From Pseudomonadota bacterium (GTDB lineage Bacteria > Pseudomonadota > Gammaproteobacteria > Steroidobacterales > Woeseiaceae), in the NCBI GenBank assembly GCA_022574185.1, contig JACZSM010000011.1, forward strand, positions 1-57,322: a DNA stretch of 57,322 nucleotides. The letters run 5' to 3'. Numbering within the stretch: position 1 is the first letter of the stretch; each line of letters starts with the position of its first letter. Below are positions 9,657 through 17,096 of the stretch, one piece after another. The translations under genes were made by a program, and so were the position numbers. The notes under the pieces were generated by a model. That model did no database searches. It saw nothing but the letters and a program-made list of their open reading frames with translations, and was not told the DNA's origin.

Positions 9657-9788
9657 ACTCTGTCAAGTCGTACTCACCGTTCGCGCGGATAAATGAGGTT
9701 TCAGTGGAAATCGCCCGGTCCGATCGTCAGCTCTGCACCAAATGGTTGGCTCAATATTCTATTAGTACGGCGGGCTCCTACAGACCCT

Positions 9789-10829
9789 ATGCCTAAGAAT
9801 TCAGTCGGCACAATCATCAACGTGACGGCCGTCATTGTCGCAGTGACGGACGACATTCCGCGCGTGCTGATTATCGATCAGGATCCCGCTCGCGAAGCGC
9901 GCACCGGCGACGAGGCCTGGCCAGACTCCGGCCAGTACGCGTTGCCCAATGGCCCGTTCCAGCCCGAGCACGACGAAGGCCTGGAAAGTTGTCTGCGACG
10001 TTGGGTCGAAGTGCAGACTGGCCTGGACCTTTACTACGTCGAGCAACTCTATACATTTGGCAATCGCTACCGCGATCCCGGCGAGATCGCCGGCGGACCC
10101 CGGGTCGTGTCAGTAGCCTACATCGCCCTTACCTATGAAGACGCGGTAGATGAAGAGACCGCAAAATGGCGCGATTGGTATAGCTTTCTGCCCTGGGAAG
10201 ACTGGCGCTCCGCACGACCGACAATTATCGCGGACAAGATTAAACCCGCGCTGCAACGCTGGGTAAAACAAGTGAAAAACTCAAGGCAGCGAAAACGCCG
10301 GCAGGAACGCGTCAATGTGACTTTCGGTCCTGGCACCGGATCAGACATGGACAGCATTCTGTCTCTTGAACGTTTTGAATTACTGTACGACGCCAACATT
10401 GTGGCGGAGGCGATTCGCGATGAGCGGGCGGCGAATGGCAAGAGCAAGACATCCTTAGCCGGCGCAGCGCTGAGCGAATTTGACGGCCTGGGCATTCAAC
10501 TGGCATCGGACGATCGCCGCATTCTGGCCACGGCGCTCGGACGCCTTCGAGGCAAGCTCGCTTACAGGCCGGTCGTGTTCGAACTGCTCCCCGGGGAATT
10601 TACATTGCTGCAGCTGCAAGGCGTTGCCGAAGCGCTAAGCGGTGCGAAATTGCACAAACAGAATTTCCGACGGCTCGTGACCAACGCCGATCTCGTCGAG
10701 CCCATCGGCCGAACCAGTGCGGCTGGCAGGGGTCGGCCCGCGGAGCTGTTTCGTTTCCGCCGTGAAGTACTCGGTGAAAAGCTAACGGTCGGACTTTCGC
10801 GGCCAATCATGCGCAGCCGTGACGCATAG
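9789..10829 (+). CDS. nadQ: NadQ/NrtR-like Nudix-fold transcriptional regulator of NAD synthesis
   Basis: A 346-residue protein with an N-terminal Nudix-like fold (about 1-140; VTAVIVAVTDDIPRVLIID, LPNGPF-P-H, LRRWVEVQTGLDLYYVEQLYTFG) and a C-terminal winged-helix region (about 265-345; LPGEFTLLQLQGVAEAL, KQNFRRLV, GRGRPAELFRFRRE). No canonical Nudix box GX5EX7REUXEEXGU is visible, as in regulators that sense rather than hydrolyse ADP-ribose or NAD-related ligands. The RRWVEVQTGL and YVEQLYTFG motifs are what I recall from the 'NAD regulator' family called NadQ, best known in alphaproteobacteria. ATG 9789 begins the conserved part; ATG 9693 would add 32 poorly conserved residues. It faces nadA across a large palindrome, which supports the assignment. 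Confidence 0.78.
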   Translation: MPKNSVGTIINVTAVIVAVTDDIPRVLIIDQDPAREARTGDEAWPDSGQYALPNGPFQPEHDEGLESCLRRWVEVQTGLDLYYVEQLYTFGNRYRDPGEIAGGPRVVSVAYIALTYEDAVDEETAKWRDWYSFLPWEDWRSARPTIIADKIKPALQRWVKQVKNSRQRKRRQERVNVTFGPGTGSDMDSILSLERFELLYDANIVAEAIRDERAANGKSKTSLAGAALSEFDGLGIQLASDDRRILATALGRLRGKLAYRPVVFELLPGEFTLLQLQGVAEALSGAKLHKQNFRRLVTNADLVEPIGRTSAAGRGRPAELFRFRREVLGEKLTVGLSRPIMRSRDA

Positions 10830-10893
10830 GGAGAGGAGCATTATTGTAACTCTGATTACGGACCCATCCCGGTAATTGCGGTAGAATAAGCAC

Positions 10894-11235
10894 ATGCAAA
10901 GAATTTCAGAATGCCGTCGACGCATCATTACGGGCATGCTAATGATGTTTTTTGCTGGCGATATATTTTCCGCGGCATTGTGCTGCACGCTCGAGTTCGA
11001 TGAAGAATCATTTGCGACCATCGCGGAAGATCGTGTCCCTTGCCACGGACAGGACAATATTGATTCCGAAAATACGGTGAACTGTTGCACATCGTGTGTA
11101 TCGATGATGGCGCCTCCTGACGATTCGATGTTGAATTTGGATTTTCGGCAAACCGATCAAACAAGCGTTGCGCGTCTAATAATTGGTCCACCCAACGAAT
11201 CCCTGTACCGACCGCCCATCAATCACCTTTCGTAG
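10894..11235 (+). CDS. Small Cys-rich putative exported protein of the metal locus
   Basis: 113 residues. The N-terminus has basic residues followed by a hydrophobic stretch (IITGMLMMFFAGDIFSAALCC), consistent with a signal peptide or membrane anchor. The rest is acidic and carries cysteines in CC, PCHGQ and NCCTSCVSMM, a pattern reminiscent of small periplasmic metal-related proteins such as the DUF2946 type; I cannot name a family. It is the first of four same-strand genes that continue with an HMA-domain protein, a β-barrel and a MerT-like protein, so a role in copper, mercury or similar metal handling is a reasonable guess. TAGAAT at 10882-10887 lies only six bases before the ATG, so the -10 reading is doubtful. 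Confidence 0.6.
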   Translation: MQRISECRRRIITGMLMMFFAGDIFSAALCCTLEFDEESFATIAEDRVPCHGQDNIDSENTVNCCTSCVSMMAPPDDSMLNLDFRQTDQTSVARLIIGPPNESLYRPPINHLS

Positions 11236-11291
11236 GATTGGTACGTCCGCGATATGCGGATTACATTAACTCTAGTACGAAAGGTAAAGTC

Positions 11292-11624
11292 ATGAAAATC
11301 AAAATTTTCCTAGCGTTTATTCTAACGCTCGCAAGCAATGCAGTGATCGCAGACGACTATGTGGTCGAAGTACACGGGCTGGTCTGCTCGTTTTGCGCGC
11401 AAGGGGTCATCAAAAATGTCTCCAAGCTGCCATTTATCGACCAGTCCCGTTTTACAAAAGGTGTCAAGGTTGAGATCGAAGACCAGAAGGTCACGATTTC
11501 CGTCAAATCGGGTGAGCGGCCAGACATAGACGGTTTGTTCGAAGCCATTCGCTCGGGAGGCTACGAGCCCATCGAAGTCTGGGTCGTTCAAAGCGACGGG
11601 GAATTAACGAAGGTTGAGCGATGA
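11292..11624 (+). CDS. Periplasmic heavy-metal-associated (HMA) domain protein
   Basis: 110 residues: signal peptide (KIKIFLAFILTLASNAVIA), then one HMA-type ferredoxin-like domain. The metal site is GLVCSFC (Cys at about residues 33 and 36), close to the GMxCxxC loop of Atx1/MerP proteins but with Leu-Val in place of Met-x; GGYEP near the end matches the usual GYxA/P strand. ATG 11292 is chosen because it begins the signal peptide; the frame is open from 11238. Its stop overlaps the next start as ATGA, so the two are translationally coupled. Together with the MerT-like gene it suggests a periplasmic binder that passes soft metal ions to a membrane partner; which ion is not readable. Confidence 0.82.
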   Translation: MKIKIFLAFILTLASNAVIADDYVVEVHGLVCSFCAQGVIKNVSKLPFIDQSRFTKGVKVEIEDQKVTISVKSGERPDIDGLFEAIRSGGYEPIEVWVVQSDGELTKVER

Positions 11625-12481
11625 GACGGCTGCTTGCTGCGGCCCTGTTCCTTTGCACCTCATCGCACGCTCATCAGCCCGTCATGGACATGGCGCCGCG
11701 ATGGGCGAACGGTTACGGAATCCAGATCCGTTACGAATGGTACGGTTCGAATGACCTCAAACGGGGCCGCGATGATATTGCAAATCTCCAGGGTCTTGAG
11801 CGGTTCGTCAATACGACATGGTTAGAGGGCGTTTACACATTTGATCGATCGGTACGATTGACGGCGAAGATTCCGTTTGTCCATCAACGACGGGTCGTCG
11901 ATGAAAATGGCCTGCCCGTGAAACAGTCTGCGAGCGGATTGGGCGACATCGTTATTGGGCTGCCGCTCAAGCGCTATTCTAACCGTCGGGGGATGACGCA
12001 AAACTGGTCCTTCACACCGTCGCTGCGCGTTCCGACAGGAACGTCTTCGGGTGACTTTCCGATCAGTGACGGCAGTTGGGACGCAGGATTGAGCCTCGGT
12101 TTTTCTCGGGAGACTCCAAAGTTTTATCAGCTTTATGGCTTATATTACTGGAAGGAGGGTTCGGGCAAACGCCGCATGCAGACAGGCGACTCTTTCGGTC
12201 TGGACGTCAATCTGGGTATCCATCCCTGGCACAGCAACGAAACCAATTCGGGAATTTTCCTGATGTGGGACCTGTCAGCGAGCCACAGCGATGCCCCGAA
12301 TCAACAGAATCTGACTACGGCAGCTGGCGCGGATCGAGTCTATACCGGGCCAATCTTCGTCGCGTATCGTCAAAACCTGATGTTTCGGGCGGAATTTAAA
12401 TTCCTCGCCTACGAGCGCGTTGACAATATTGCTTTATCCCGCGGCAACCAGTTTTCATTGTCGGTCGGCGCTACTTTTTAA
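11621..12481 (+). CDS. Outer-membrane β-barrel protein of the metal locus
   Basis: 286 residues, signal peptide (RRLLAAALFLCTSSHA), then alternating amphipathic strands rich in Tyr, Trp and Gly, ending in Val-Gly-Ala-Thr-Phe; a terminal Phe is the usual β-barrel assembly signal. Segments such as LTAKIPFVHQRR, GLGDIVIGLPL and PSLRVPTGTSSGDF recall the transporter-like outer-membrane proteins often found in metal and hydrocarbon loci. The mature N-terminus contains His and Met (AHQPVMDMAPRW), which could contact metal. The start overlaps the stop of the HMA gene (ATGA), and the MerT-like gene follows after 11 bases. Function inferred only from fold and neighbours. Confidence 0.72.
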   Translation: MRRLLAAALFLCTSSHAHQPVMDMAPRWANGYGIQIRYEWYGSNDLKRGRDDIANLQGLERFVNTTWLEGVYTFDRSVRLTAKIPFVHQRRVVDENGLPVKQSASGLGDIVIGLPLKRYSNRRGMTQNWSFTPSLRVPTGTSSGDFPISDGSWDAGLSLGFSRETPKFYQLYGLYYWKEGSGKRRMQTGDSFGLDVNLGIHPWHSNETNSGIFLMWDLSASHSDAPNQQNLTTAAGADRVYTGPIFVAYRQNLMFRAEFKFLAYERVDNIALSRGNQFSLSVGATF

Positions 12482-12492
12482 GGAGTGCGGTT

Positions 12493-12861
12493 ATGAGCGA
12501 TAAACCAAGAATGTGGGGCTGGACGCTGATCTTTACGACATCGGCCACACTAGTGTGCTGCGCGATTCCCATCGCATTGGTGGCAATGGGTATGGGTGCG
12601 ACAGTCGCATCACTCGTCAGTACCGCACCATGGCTGATTACGTTTAGCCTGTACAAGGGATGGATGTTTGGACTCTCGGGCGCACTGGTTGCGACAGCTG
12701 CCTGGGCGATCTACCGCCCGGGCAGAGTTTGCCCTGCGGATCCGGAACTGGCGGCGGCTTGTGAAAACGCCGACAAATGGAATAAGCGATTTATCCTGGC
12801 ATCGGCTGTCATGTGGTGCGCCGGTTTCTTCGCCGCTTATGGCCTGGTATACCTGGTCTAG
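12493..12861 (+). CDS. MerT-like membrane transport protein
   Basis: 122 residues with three predicted membrane helices (about 12-37, 50-70, 98-120). A vicinal pair of cysteines (VCCAIPIALVAMGMG) lies in the first helix and a second pair (CPADPELAAAC) in the loop after helix 2. This is the layout of the mercuric ion importer MerT, where the first Cys pair takes Hg(II) from periplasmic MerP and the loop pair hands it on. A good ribosome site (AAGGAG at 12480-12485) overlaps the stop of the β-barrel gene. No merA or merR is present, so the ion could be copper or another soft metal. A 10-bp inverted repeat follows the stop. Confidence 0.72.
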   Translation: MSDKPRMWGWTLIFTTSATLVCCAIPIALVAMGMGATVASLVSTAPWLITFSLYKGWMFGLSGALVATAAWAIYRPGRVCPADPELAAACENADKWNKRFILASAVMWCAGFFAAYGLVYLV

Positions 12862-12894
12862 TACTCCGTCAAGGTAGTATTGATGGAGTACTAG
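12858..12894. terminator. Inverted repeat, possible bidirectional terminator
   Basis: CTAGTACTCC (12858-12867) and GGAGTACTAG (12885-12894) are perfect complements with a 17-base loop. It lies between the convergent MerT-like gene and the DapA-family gene and starts inside the last codons of the former. There is only a weak T-run (TTT) afterwards, so terminator function is uncertain. Confidence 0.45.
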
Positions 12895-12903
12895 TTTCCG
12901 GCG

Positions 12904-13833
12904 TCAGCGAGACGTCGACTTCCCCACTCCGGGCATCGCAAAATTGAGTTGATCCAGTGCGTTCATCAGCGATTCGGTTCGCCCACTGTCGAGTGCCATC
13001 AACGGCGGGCGCACGGTTTTCCAGGCAGCGTCGTTGCTATAGGACGCGACGATGGCTTTTAAGGCAGGAATAATCGGATATTCCTGGATAATTCCGCGAA
13101 CCGCGTCGAGCTGTTCCTGCATCTCGGCCGCCTTTGGTTCCTGCCAGGCTGCAAAGAGCCTGTCGATCGCCGCCGGATTGATGTTGGCCGTCGCCGAAAT
13201 GCAACCTGCCCCACCATTTTGCATGACCCTCTGCAAGAAATTCTCGCTGCCTGCAAAAACTCGAAAATCATCCCAGCCGCGCTGCAGCATCGCAAGAGTG
13301 TTTTGCCAGTCGCCGGAACTGTCCTTGATGCCGACAACCGTGTCCGGATACGCCGTCACCAGGCGTTCGATCAGATCAATGGAAATTCCGATCTGGGCTA
13401 TGGGTGGAATGTGGTAGAGATAAATTTGCAGCTTCTCACTGCCGACACGTTCGATAACTTCCACGTAGCTGGCAAAGAGACCATCATCGCTGACGTCCTT
13501 GTAGAAAAAAGGCGGCAGCATCAAGCAACCCGCGCAGCCCAGATTAACTGCGTGTCGGGTGAGTTTGACCGAATCGCTCATGGCACAGCAACCGGTGCCC
13601 GGCACTATTCTGTCGGCACTGATGCCCGCATCCACGAGACGGTCGAGTAATTCGATCTTTTCCTCAACGGACAGAGAATTGGCCTCACTGGTCGTGCCAA
13701 ATACGACCAATCCAACATTTTGCGACAAAAGCCACTGGCATTGGCGGATCAGGGAATCTGCATTGGGGCGCAGATCTTCATGGAACGGTGTCAGGACCGG
13801 GCAATAAATGCCGGACAGTCGATCCGGCGACAT
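12904..13833 (-). CDS. Dihydrodipicolinate synthase (DapA)/N-acetylneuraminate lyase family aldolase
   Basis: 309 residues forming a class I aldolase TIM barrel. Signatures: GIYCPVLTPF (8-17), GTTSEANSL (47-55) for carboxylate binding, Tyr140 in YHIPP and the Schiff-base Lys170 in VGIKDSSGD. True DapA usually has YNVP at the Tyr; YHIP points to another 2-oxo-acid or sugar-acid lyase of the superfamily. The start ATG overlaps the stop of the CsoR-type repressor (TGATG), so the enzyme is translated with a metal sensor, an odd pairing for a lysine enzyme. The frame is open upstream to 14010, but that part is the shadow of the repressor gene. Substrate unknown. Confidence 0.83.
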   Translation of the reverse strand: MSPDRLSGIYCPVLTPFHEDLRPNADSLIRQCQWLLSQNVGLVVFGTTSEANSLSVEEKIELLDRLVDAGISADRIVPGTGCCAMSDSVKLTRHAVNLGCAGCLMLPPFFYKDVSDDGLFASYVEVIERVGSEKLQIYLYHIPPIAQIGISIDLIERLVTAYPDTVVGIKDSSGDWQNTLAMLQRGWDDFRVFAGSENFLQRVMQNGGAGCISATANINPAAIDRLFAAWQEPKAAEMQEQLDAVRGIIQEYPIIPALKAIVASYSNDAAWKTVRPPLMALDSGRTESLMNALDQLNFAMPGVGKSTSR

Positions 13834-14111
13834 CAGCGAACACGCTCGAACAGATCGACCAATTCGATAATTTTTTTGCGTTTCTGCTGTATGGTCCCCT
13901 GCCTGAGCGCCGCATCCACGCAGTCCCCGGCGTGAGCGCGCAGCAGCTCGGTCTCGGTTTTCGTCAATGCAGCTTTGGTCGCCTGAATCTGGTGCAGGAT
14001 ATCGATGCAATATCGATCATCTTCGAGCATGCGCTGAAGCCCTCTGACCTGACCTTCAATTTTCTTCAGCCGACGAACCAGCAAGTCACGAGTTGCAGCT
14101 TTCCCAGCCAT
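13833..14111 (-). CDS. csoR: CsoR-type Cu(I)-sensing transcriptional repressor
   Basis: 92 residues, the all-helical CsoR/RcnR/FrmR (DUF156) fold. The metal fingerprint is Cys35 (RYCIDIL), His60 and Cys64 (RAHAGDC), the Cys-His-Cys set of Cu(I)-binding CsoR proteins; nickel RcnR and formaldehyde FrmR differ at these positions. The basic N-terminal face (LVRRLKKIEGQVRGLQR) binds DNA. Copper binding should release the repressor from its operators. Two matching palindromes lie just upstream at 14138-14185 in the divergent promoter shared with the DUF4396-cytochrome-copA-copB run. The gene is coupled to the downstream DapA-family gene. Confidence 0.9.
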   Translation of the reverse strand: MAGKAATRDLLVRRLKKIEGQVRGLQRMLEDDRYCIDILHQIQATKAALTKTETELLRAHAGDCVDAALRQGTIQQKRKKIIELVDLFERVR

Positions 14112-14137
14112 GGTATTTTCAGCTCCTGGTTGACTTC

Positions 14138-14154
14138 ATACCCCATGGGGGTAT
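14138..14154. promoter_or_regulatory. CsoR-like operator 1
   Basis: ATACCCCATGGGGGTAT, a near-perfect palindrome with C4 and G5 tracts flanked by AT-rich ends. This is the shape known for type-2 CsoR operators (TACCC-N-GGGTA). It lies 27 bases upstream of the csoR start. Confidence 0.78.
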
Positions 14155-14168
14155 AGGCTGTCGATTAT

Positions 14169-14185
14169 ATACCCTATAGGGGTAT
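14169..14185. promoter_or_regulatory. CsoR-like operator 2
   Basis: ATACCCTATAGGGGTAT, the second copy of the element, 31 bases (about three helical turns) from the first. It sits 37 bases before the DUF4396 start. The pair probably gives each divergent promoter its own site, or allows two tetramers to bind on the same face of DNA. Confidence 0.78.
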
Positions 14186-14221
14186 AAGGTAAACAGTGAT
14201 TTTCTTTAACGAGAACTTTAG

Positions 14222-14686
14222 ATGGACACACAGACCCATAGCCACCACGGGCACTCAGCAAGCGGCAATGCCCTTGTGACATCCGCGCAAGCTACGCTGC
14301 ATTGCCTGACAGGATGCGTAATCGGTGAGGTCGCCGGCCTGATGATCGGCATATCGCTGGGCCTTGGCGCGTGGGTCAGCATGGGCCTGGCGACAATCCT
14401 CGCATACGCCAGCGGCATGACGCTCGGCATTATTCCTGTCGCGCGCCGCGAAAACGTCAGCATGCTCAAAGCGTTGCAGATTATCTGGATCGGGGAAGTG
14501 CTCTCAATCGGTGTCATGGAACTGGTCATGAACGCGGTCGACTACAGCGTCGGTGGCGCTCAGGCCGGCAGCATTTTCGAACCCGTATTCTGGATCGGCA
14601 TAGCGGCGGCCATTCCGGCCGGATTCCTCGCCGCGTGGCCCGTCAACTGGTGGTTGCTCAAACGCAATTTGAAAGCTTGTCATTGA
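14222..14686 (+). CDS. DUF4396 integral membrane protein
   Basis: 154 residues with four predicted helices. The N-terminus is His-rich and cytosol- or periplasm-exposed (TQTHSHHGHS), followed by the family signature CLTGCVIGEVAGLMIG, whose two cysteines and Glu lie in the first helix; GIIPVARRENVSMLKAL and WPVNWWLL are other family segments. DUF4396 proteins are regularly found beside copper genes and multicopper oxidases, and the His-rich tail plus paired Cys suggest metal binding, but no activity is known to me. It is the first gene downstream of the two CsoR-like operators and starts the run leading to copB, with 32 bases to the cytochrome gene. Confidence 0.8.
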   Translation: MDTQTHSHHGHSASGNALVTSAQATLHCLTGCVIGEVAGLMIGISLGLGAWVSMGLATILAYASGMTLGIIPVARRENVSMLKALQIIWIGEVLSIGVMELVMNAVDYSVGGAQAGSIFEPVFWIGIAAAIPAGFLAAWPVNWWLLKRNLKACH

Positions 14687-14718
14687 CAATGTTAGTTTGA
14701 ACGCACACGGAGATCCTT

Positions 14719-15312
14719 ATGCAAGCAATCAAGACACTCATTGCAGCCGCGGCCGTCACCATGGTCGCCATCCTCGGCTTCGCCTATTCGGGCGCCTACG
14801 ATATCAGTGCAGACTCCCCGCACAGCGGATTCACGAAATGGCTGTTTTCGACGACCAAACATGCGTCTGTAGAACGCCAGGCCAGCAACGTCGAGGTACC
14901 CGATCTCAGTGACGAAGCATTGATACTCGCCGGCGTCAATGACTTCAACGGCATGTGTGCCGAATGTCACGGTGCGCCAGGCCGAGCTGCCGAGGCGATG
15001 GCTAAAGGCATGAACCCCGCACCGCCCGATCTCGCAGAAGAAGTGTTGGAATTGTCTGCCGCTGAATTATTCTGGGTAACGAAACACGGCATCAAAATGA
15101 CGGGCATGCCCGCATGGGGAGTAACGCACGATGACGACACCATCTGGCCGATCATCGCGTTCATCACCACACTGCCTGAACTCGATGCCGCTCAGTACGA
15201 GAAGATGTTGGCGCGCGCAGGTGGTCTCGGACATCACGCCGATGCATCGGCGCATGCGGACGAGCCACCACAGGAACCGGACGAGCATAATTACAGCACG
15301 AATGAACATTAG
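14719..15312 (+). CDS. Periplasmic c-type cytochrome of the copper operon
   Basis: 197 residues. A hydrophobic N-terminal segment (TLIAAAAVTMVAILGFAYSG) serves as signal or anchor. One haem site, CAECH (80-84), and a likely axial Met130 in MTGMPAWG make this a monohaem class I cytochrome. The C-terminus is His-, Asp- and Glu-rich (HHADASAHADEPP), which could bind copper. It lies 32 bases after the DUF4396 gene and 20 bases before copA. A plausible role is to take electrons from, or protect, the periplasmic copper-oxidation step, or to report copper stress to respiration; this is inference. Confidence 0.87.
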   Translation: MQAIKTLIAAAAVTMVAILGFAYSGAYDISADSPHSGFTKWLFSTTKHASVERQASNVEVPDLSDEALILAGVNDFNGMCAECHGAPGRAAEAMAKGMNPAPPDLAEEVLELSAAELFWVTKHGIKMTGMPAWGVTHDDDTIWPIIAFITTLPELDAAQYEKMLARAGGLGHHADASAHADEPPQEPDEHNYSTNEH

Positions 15313-15332
15313 CCCGATATGACACAAACATC

Positions 15333-17096
15333 ATGGAACATCGACAGCGAATAGTCTTGCCGACAGATTCCCTGCGGTTGTCGCGCCGGCGATTTGTGAC
15401 CGGCGTAGCGGCCGGCAGCGCATTACTGGGGTGCGGCCTGGGCGGTAGACTATCCTACGCGAACCCGGGAAGCCGAACAGCGATCACGACACTTGCAGGG
15501 CGGCAATTCGATCTCACTATTGGCTATCAGGCGGTCAATTTCACGGGCAAAGAGCGCCTCGCGACAGCTATCAACGGTTCTGTGCCCGCGCCGATCCTGC
15601 GCTGGCGCGAGGGCGATCGTGTCACCTTGCGCGTGACCAATAAGCTGGCTCACGATACCTCCATTCACTGGCACGGAATGATTCTGCCAGCCGCCATGGA
15701 TGGCGTCCCCGGCATCAGCTTTGATGGCATCAAGCCAGGTGCAACATTCACCTACCAGTTCGATGTCAAGCAAAGCGGCACTTATTGGTACCACAGTCAT
15801 TCCGGGTTTCAGGAACAGACCGGAATGTACGGCGCCATCGTCATCGATCCGTTGCAGGCCGATCCGGTCGGTTGCGACCGGGACTATGTAATCTTGCTGT
15901 CCGACTGGAGCGACGAAAAACCCGAAAGAATATACGCCAAGCTCAAGAAGCAAAGTGACTACTACAATTTTCGTCAACGCACTGTCGGCGACACGTGGCG
16001 AGACATCCGGGAGAAAGGCCTGGCCCGGACGCGCGATGATCGCTCGATGTGGAATCGTCAACGCATGAGTGACCGCGACCTGTCAGATGTTACGGCTTAC
16101 ACCTATACCTACCTGATGAATGGCGTTACACCGGCCAATGGTTGGTTCGGCCTGTTCTCCCGCGGCGAAAAAATCCGCCTGCGTTTCATCAATGGTGCTG
16201 CGATGACGATTTTCGACGTGCGCATTCCCGGCCTCAAGATGACCGTTGTCGCCGCGGATGGTCAAAATATCGAACCCGTTACGATCGATGAATTTCGCAT
16301 CGGCGTGGCCGAAACCTATGATGTGATCGTGGAACCTGCCGCTGACAGCGCTTACACAATTTTTGCACAGGGCATTGATCGATCCGGATTCGCACGAGGC
16401 ACGCTGGCGCCGAGTGGTGACTGGGTTGCCGAGGTTCCGCAGATGGATCCACCCGCCCTGCTCGGCCACGCCGACATGGGCATGGCAATGGACATGGGTG
16501 GCATGGACCACAGCCAGCACAACATGGGCGGCATGGATCACAGTAAGCACAAGATGAACACGAAGCGTGACATCACACATGTCGCCACCGAGTTCGGACT
16601 GAACGTGGACATGCGCGCCGACAATCCACAAGACGGCTTGCACGATCCTGGTATTGGCCTGCGCGATCACCTGCGTCAATACGGCAGGCAGGTACTGACG
16701 TATGCGGATTTAAGGAGTCTTGCGCCAACGGCGGATACCAGAGAACCCGGCCGCGAAATCGAACTGCACCTCACGGGCAACATGGCTCGATACATGTGGT
16801 CCATCAACGGTATAAAATTCGCCGACGCCGAGCCTTTGCAACTGACCTACGGAGAACGGGCTCGCATCACACTGGTCAACGACACAATGATGACGCACCC
16901 AATTCATCTGCATGGCATCTGGAGTGAACTGGAGACCGGCGATCCCGACTACATTCCGCGTAAACACACGGTGATCGTGCAACCGGGGTCGAAGATCAGC
17001 TACCTCGTCACCGCCAATGCGATGGGCGGGTGGGCCTATCACTGTCACCTGCTATATCACATGCCGGGCATGTTTCGCGAAGTGAGAGTGAGTTAG
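15333..17096 (+). CDS. copA: Multicopper oxidase, copper resistance protein CopA
   Basis: 587 residues with a twin-arginine signal (LSRRRFVTGVAAGSALLG, 16-33), so it is exported folded with copper. Three cupredoxin domains: the T2/T3 ligands are in HWHG (112-115) and HSHSG (154-158), and the C-terminal ligands in HPIHLHG (about 521-527) and HCHLLYHMPGM (about 570-580), where the second set carries the type 1 copper ligands. A Met/His-rich insertion (about 381-408, with MGMAMDMGGMDH and HSQHNMGGMDHSKH) is typical of CopA/PcoA and binds excess copper. It is expected to oxidise toxic Cu(I) to Cu(II) in the periplasm. copB begins at the base after its stop. Confidence 0.95.
   Translation: MEHRQRIVLPTDSLRLSRRRFVTGVAAGSALLGCGLGGRLSYANPGSRTAITTLAGRQFDLTIGYQAVNFTGKERLATAINGSVPAPILRWREGDRVTLRVTNKLAHDTSIHWHGMILPAAMDGVPGISFDGIKPGATFTYQFDVKQSGTYWYHSHSGFQEQTGMYGAIVIDPLQADPVGCDRDYVILLSDWSDEKPERIYAKLKKQSDYYNFRQRTVGDTWRDIREKGLARTRDDRSMWNRQRMSDRDLSDVTAYTYTYLMNGVTPANGWFGLFSRGEKIRLRFINGAAMTIFDVRIPGLKMTVVAADGQNIEPVTIDEFRIGVAETYDVIVEPAADSAYTIFAQGIDRSGFARGTLAPSGDWVAEVPQMDPPALLGHADMGMAMDMGGMDHSQHNMGGMDHSKHKMNTKRDITHVATEFGLNVDMRADNPQDGLHDPGIGLRDHLRQYGRQVLTYADLRSLAPTADTREPGREIELHLTGNMARYMWSINGIKFADAEPLQLTYGERARITLVNDTMMTHPIHLHGIWSELETGDPDYIPRKHTVIVQPGSKISYLVTANAMGGWAYHCHLLYHMPGMFREVRVS

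Noticed and set aside
9693..9788. ATG 9693 as start of the NadQ-like regulator
   Set aside because: The first 32 residues do not look like the Nudix domain, which begins after ATG 9789; kept only as an alternative.
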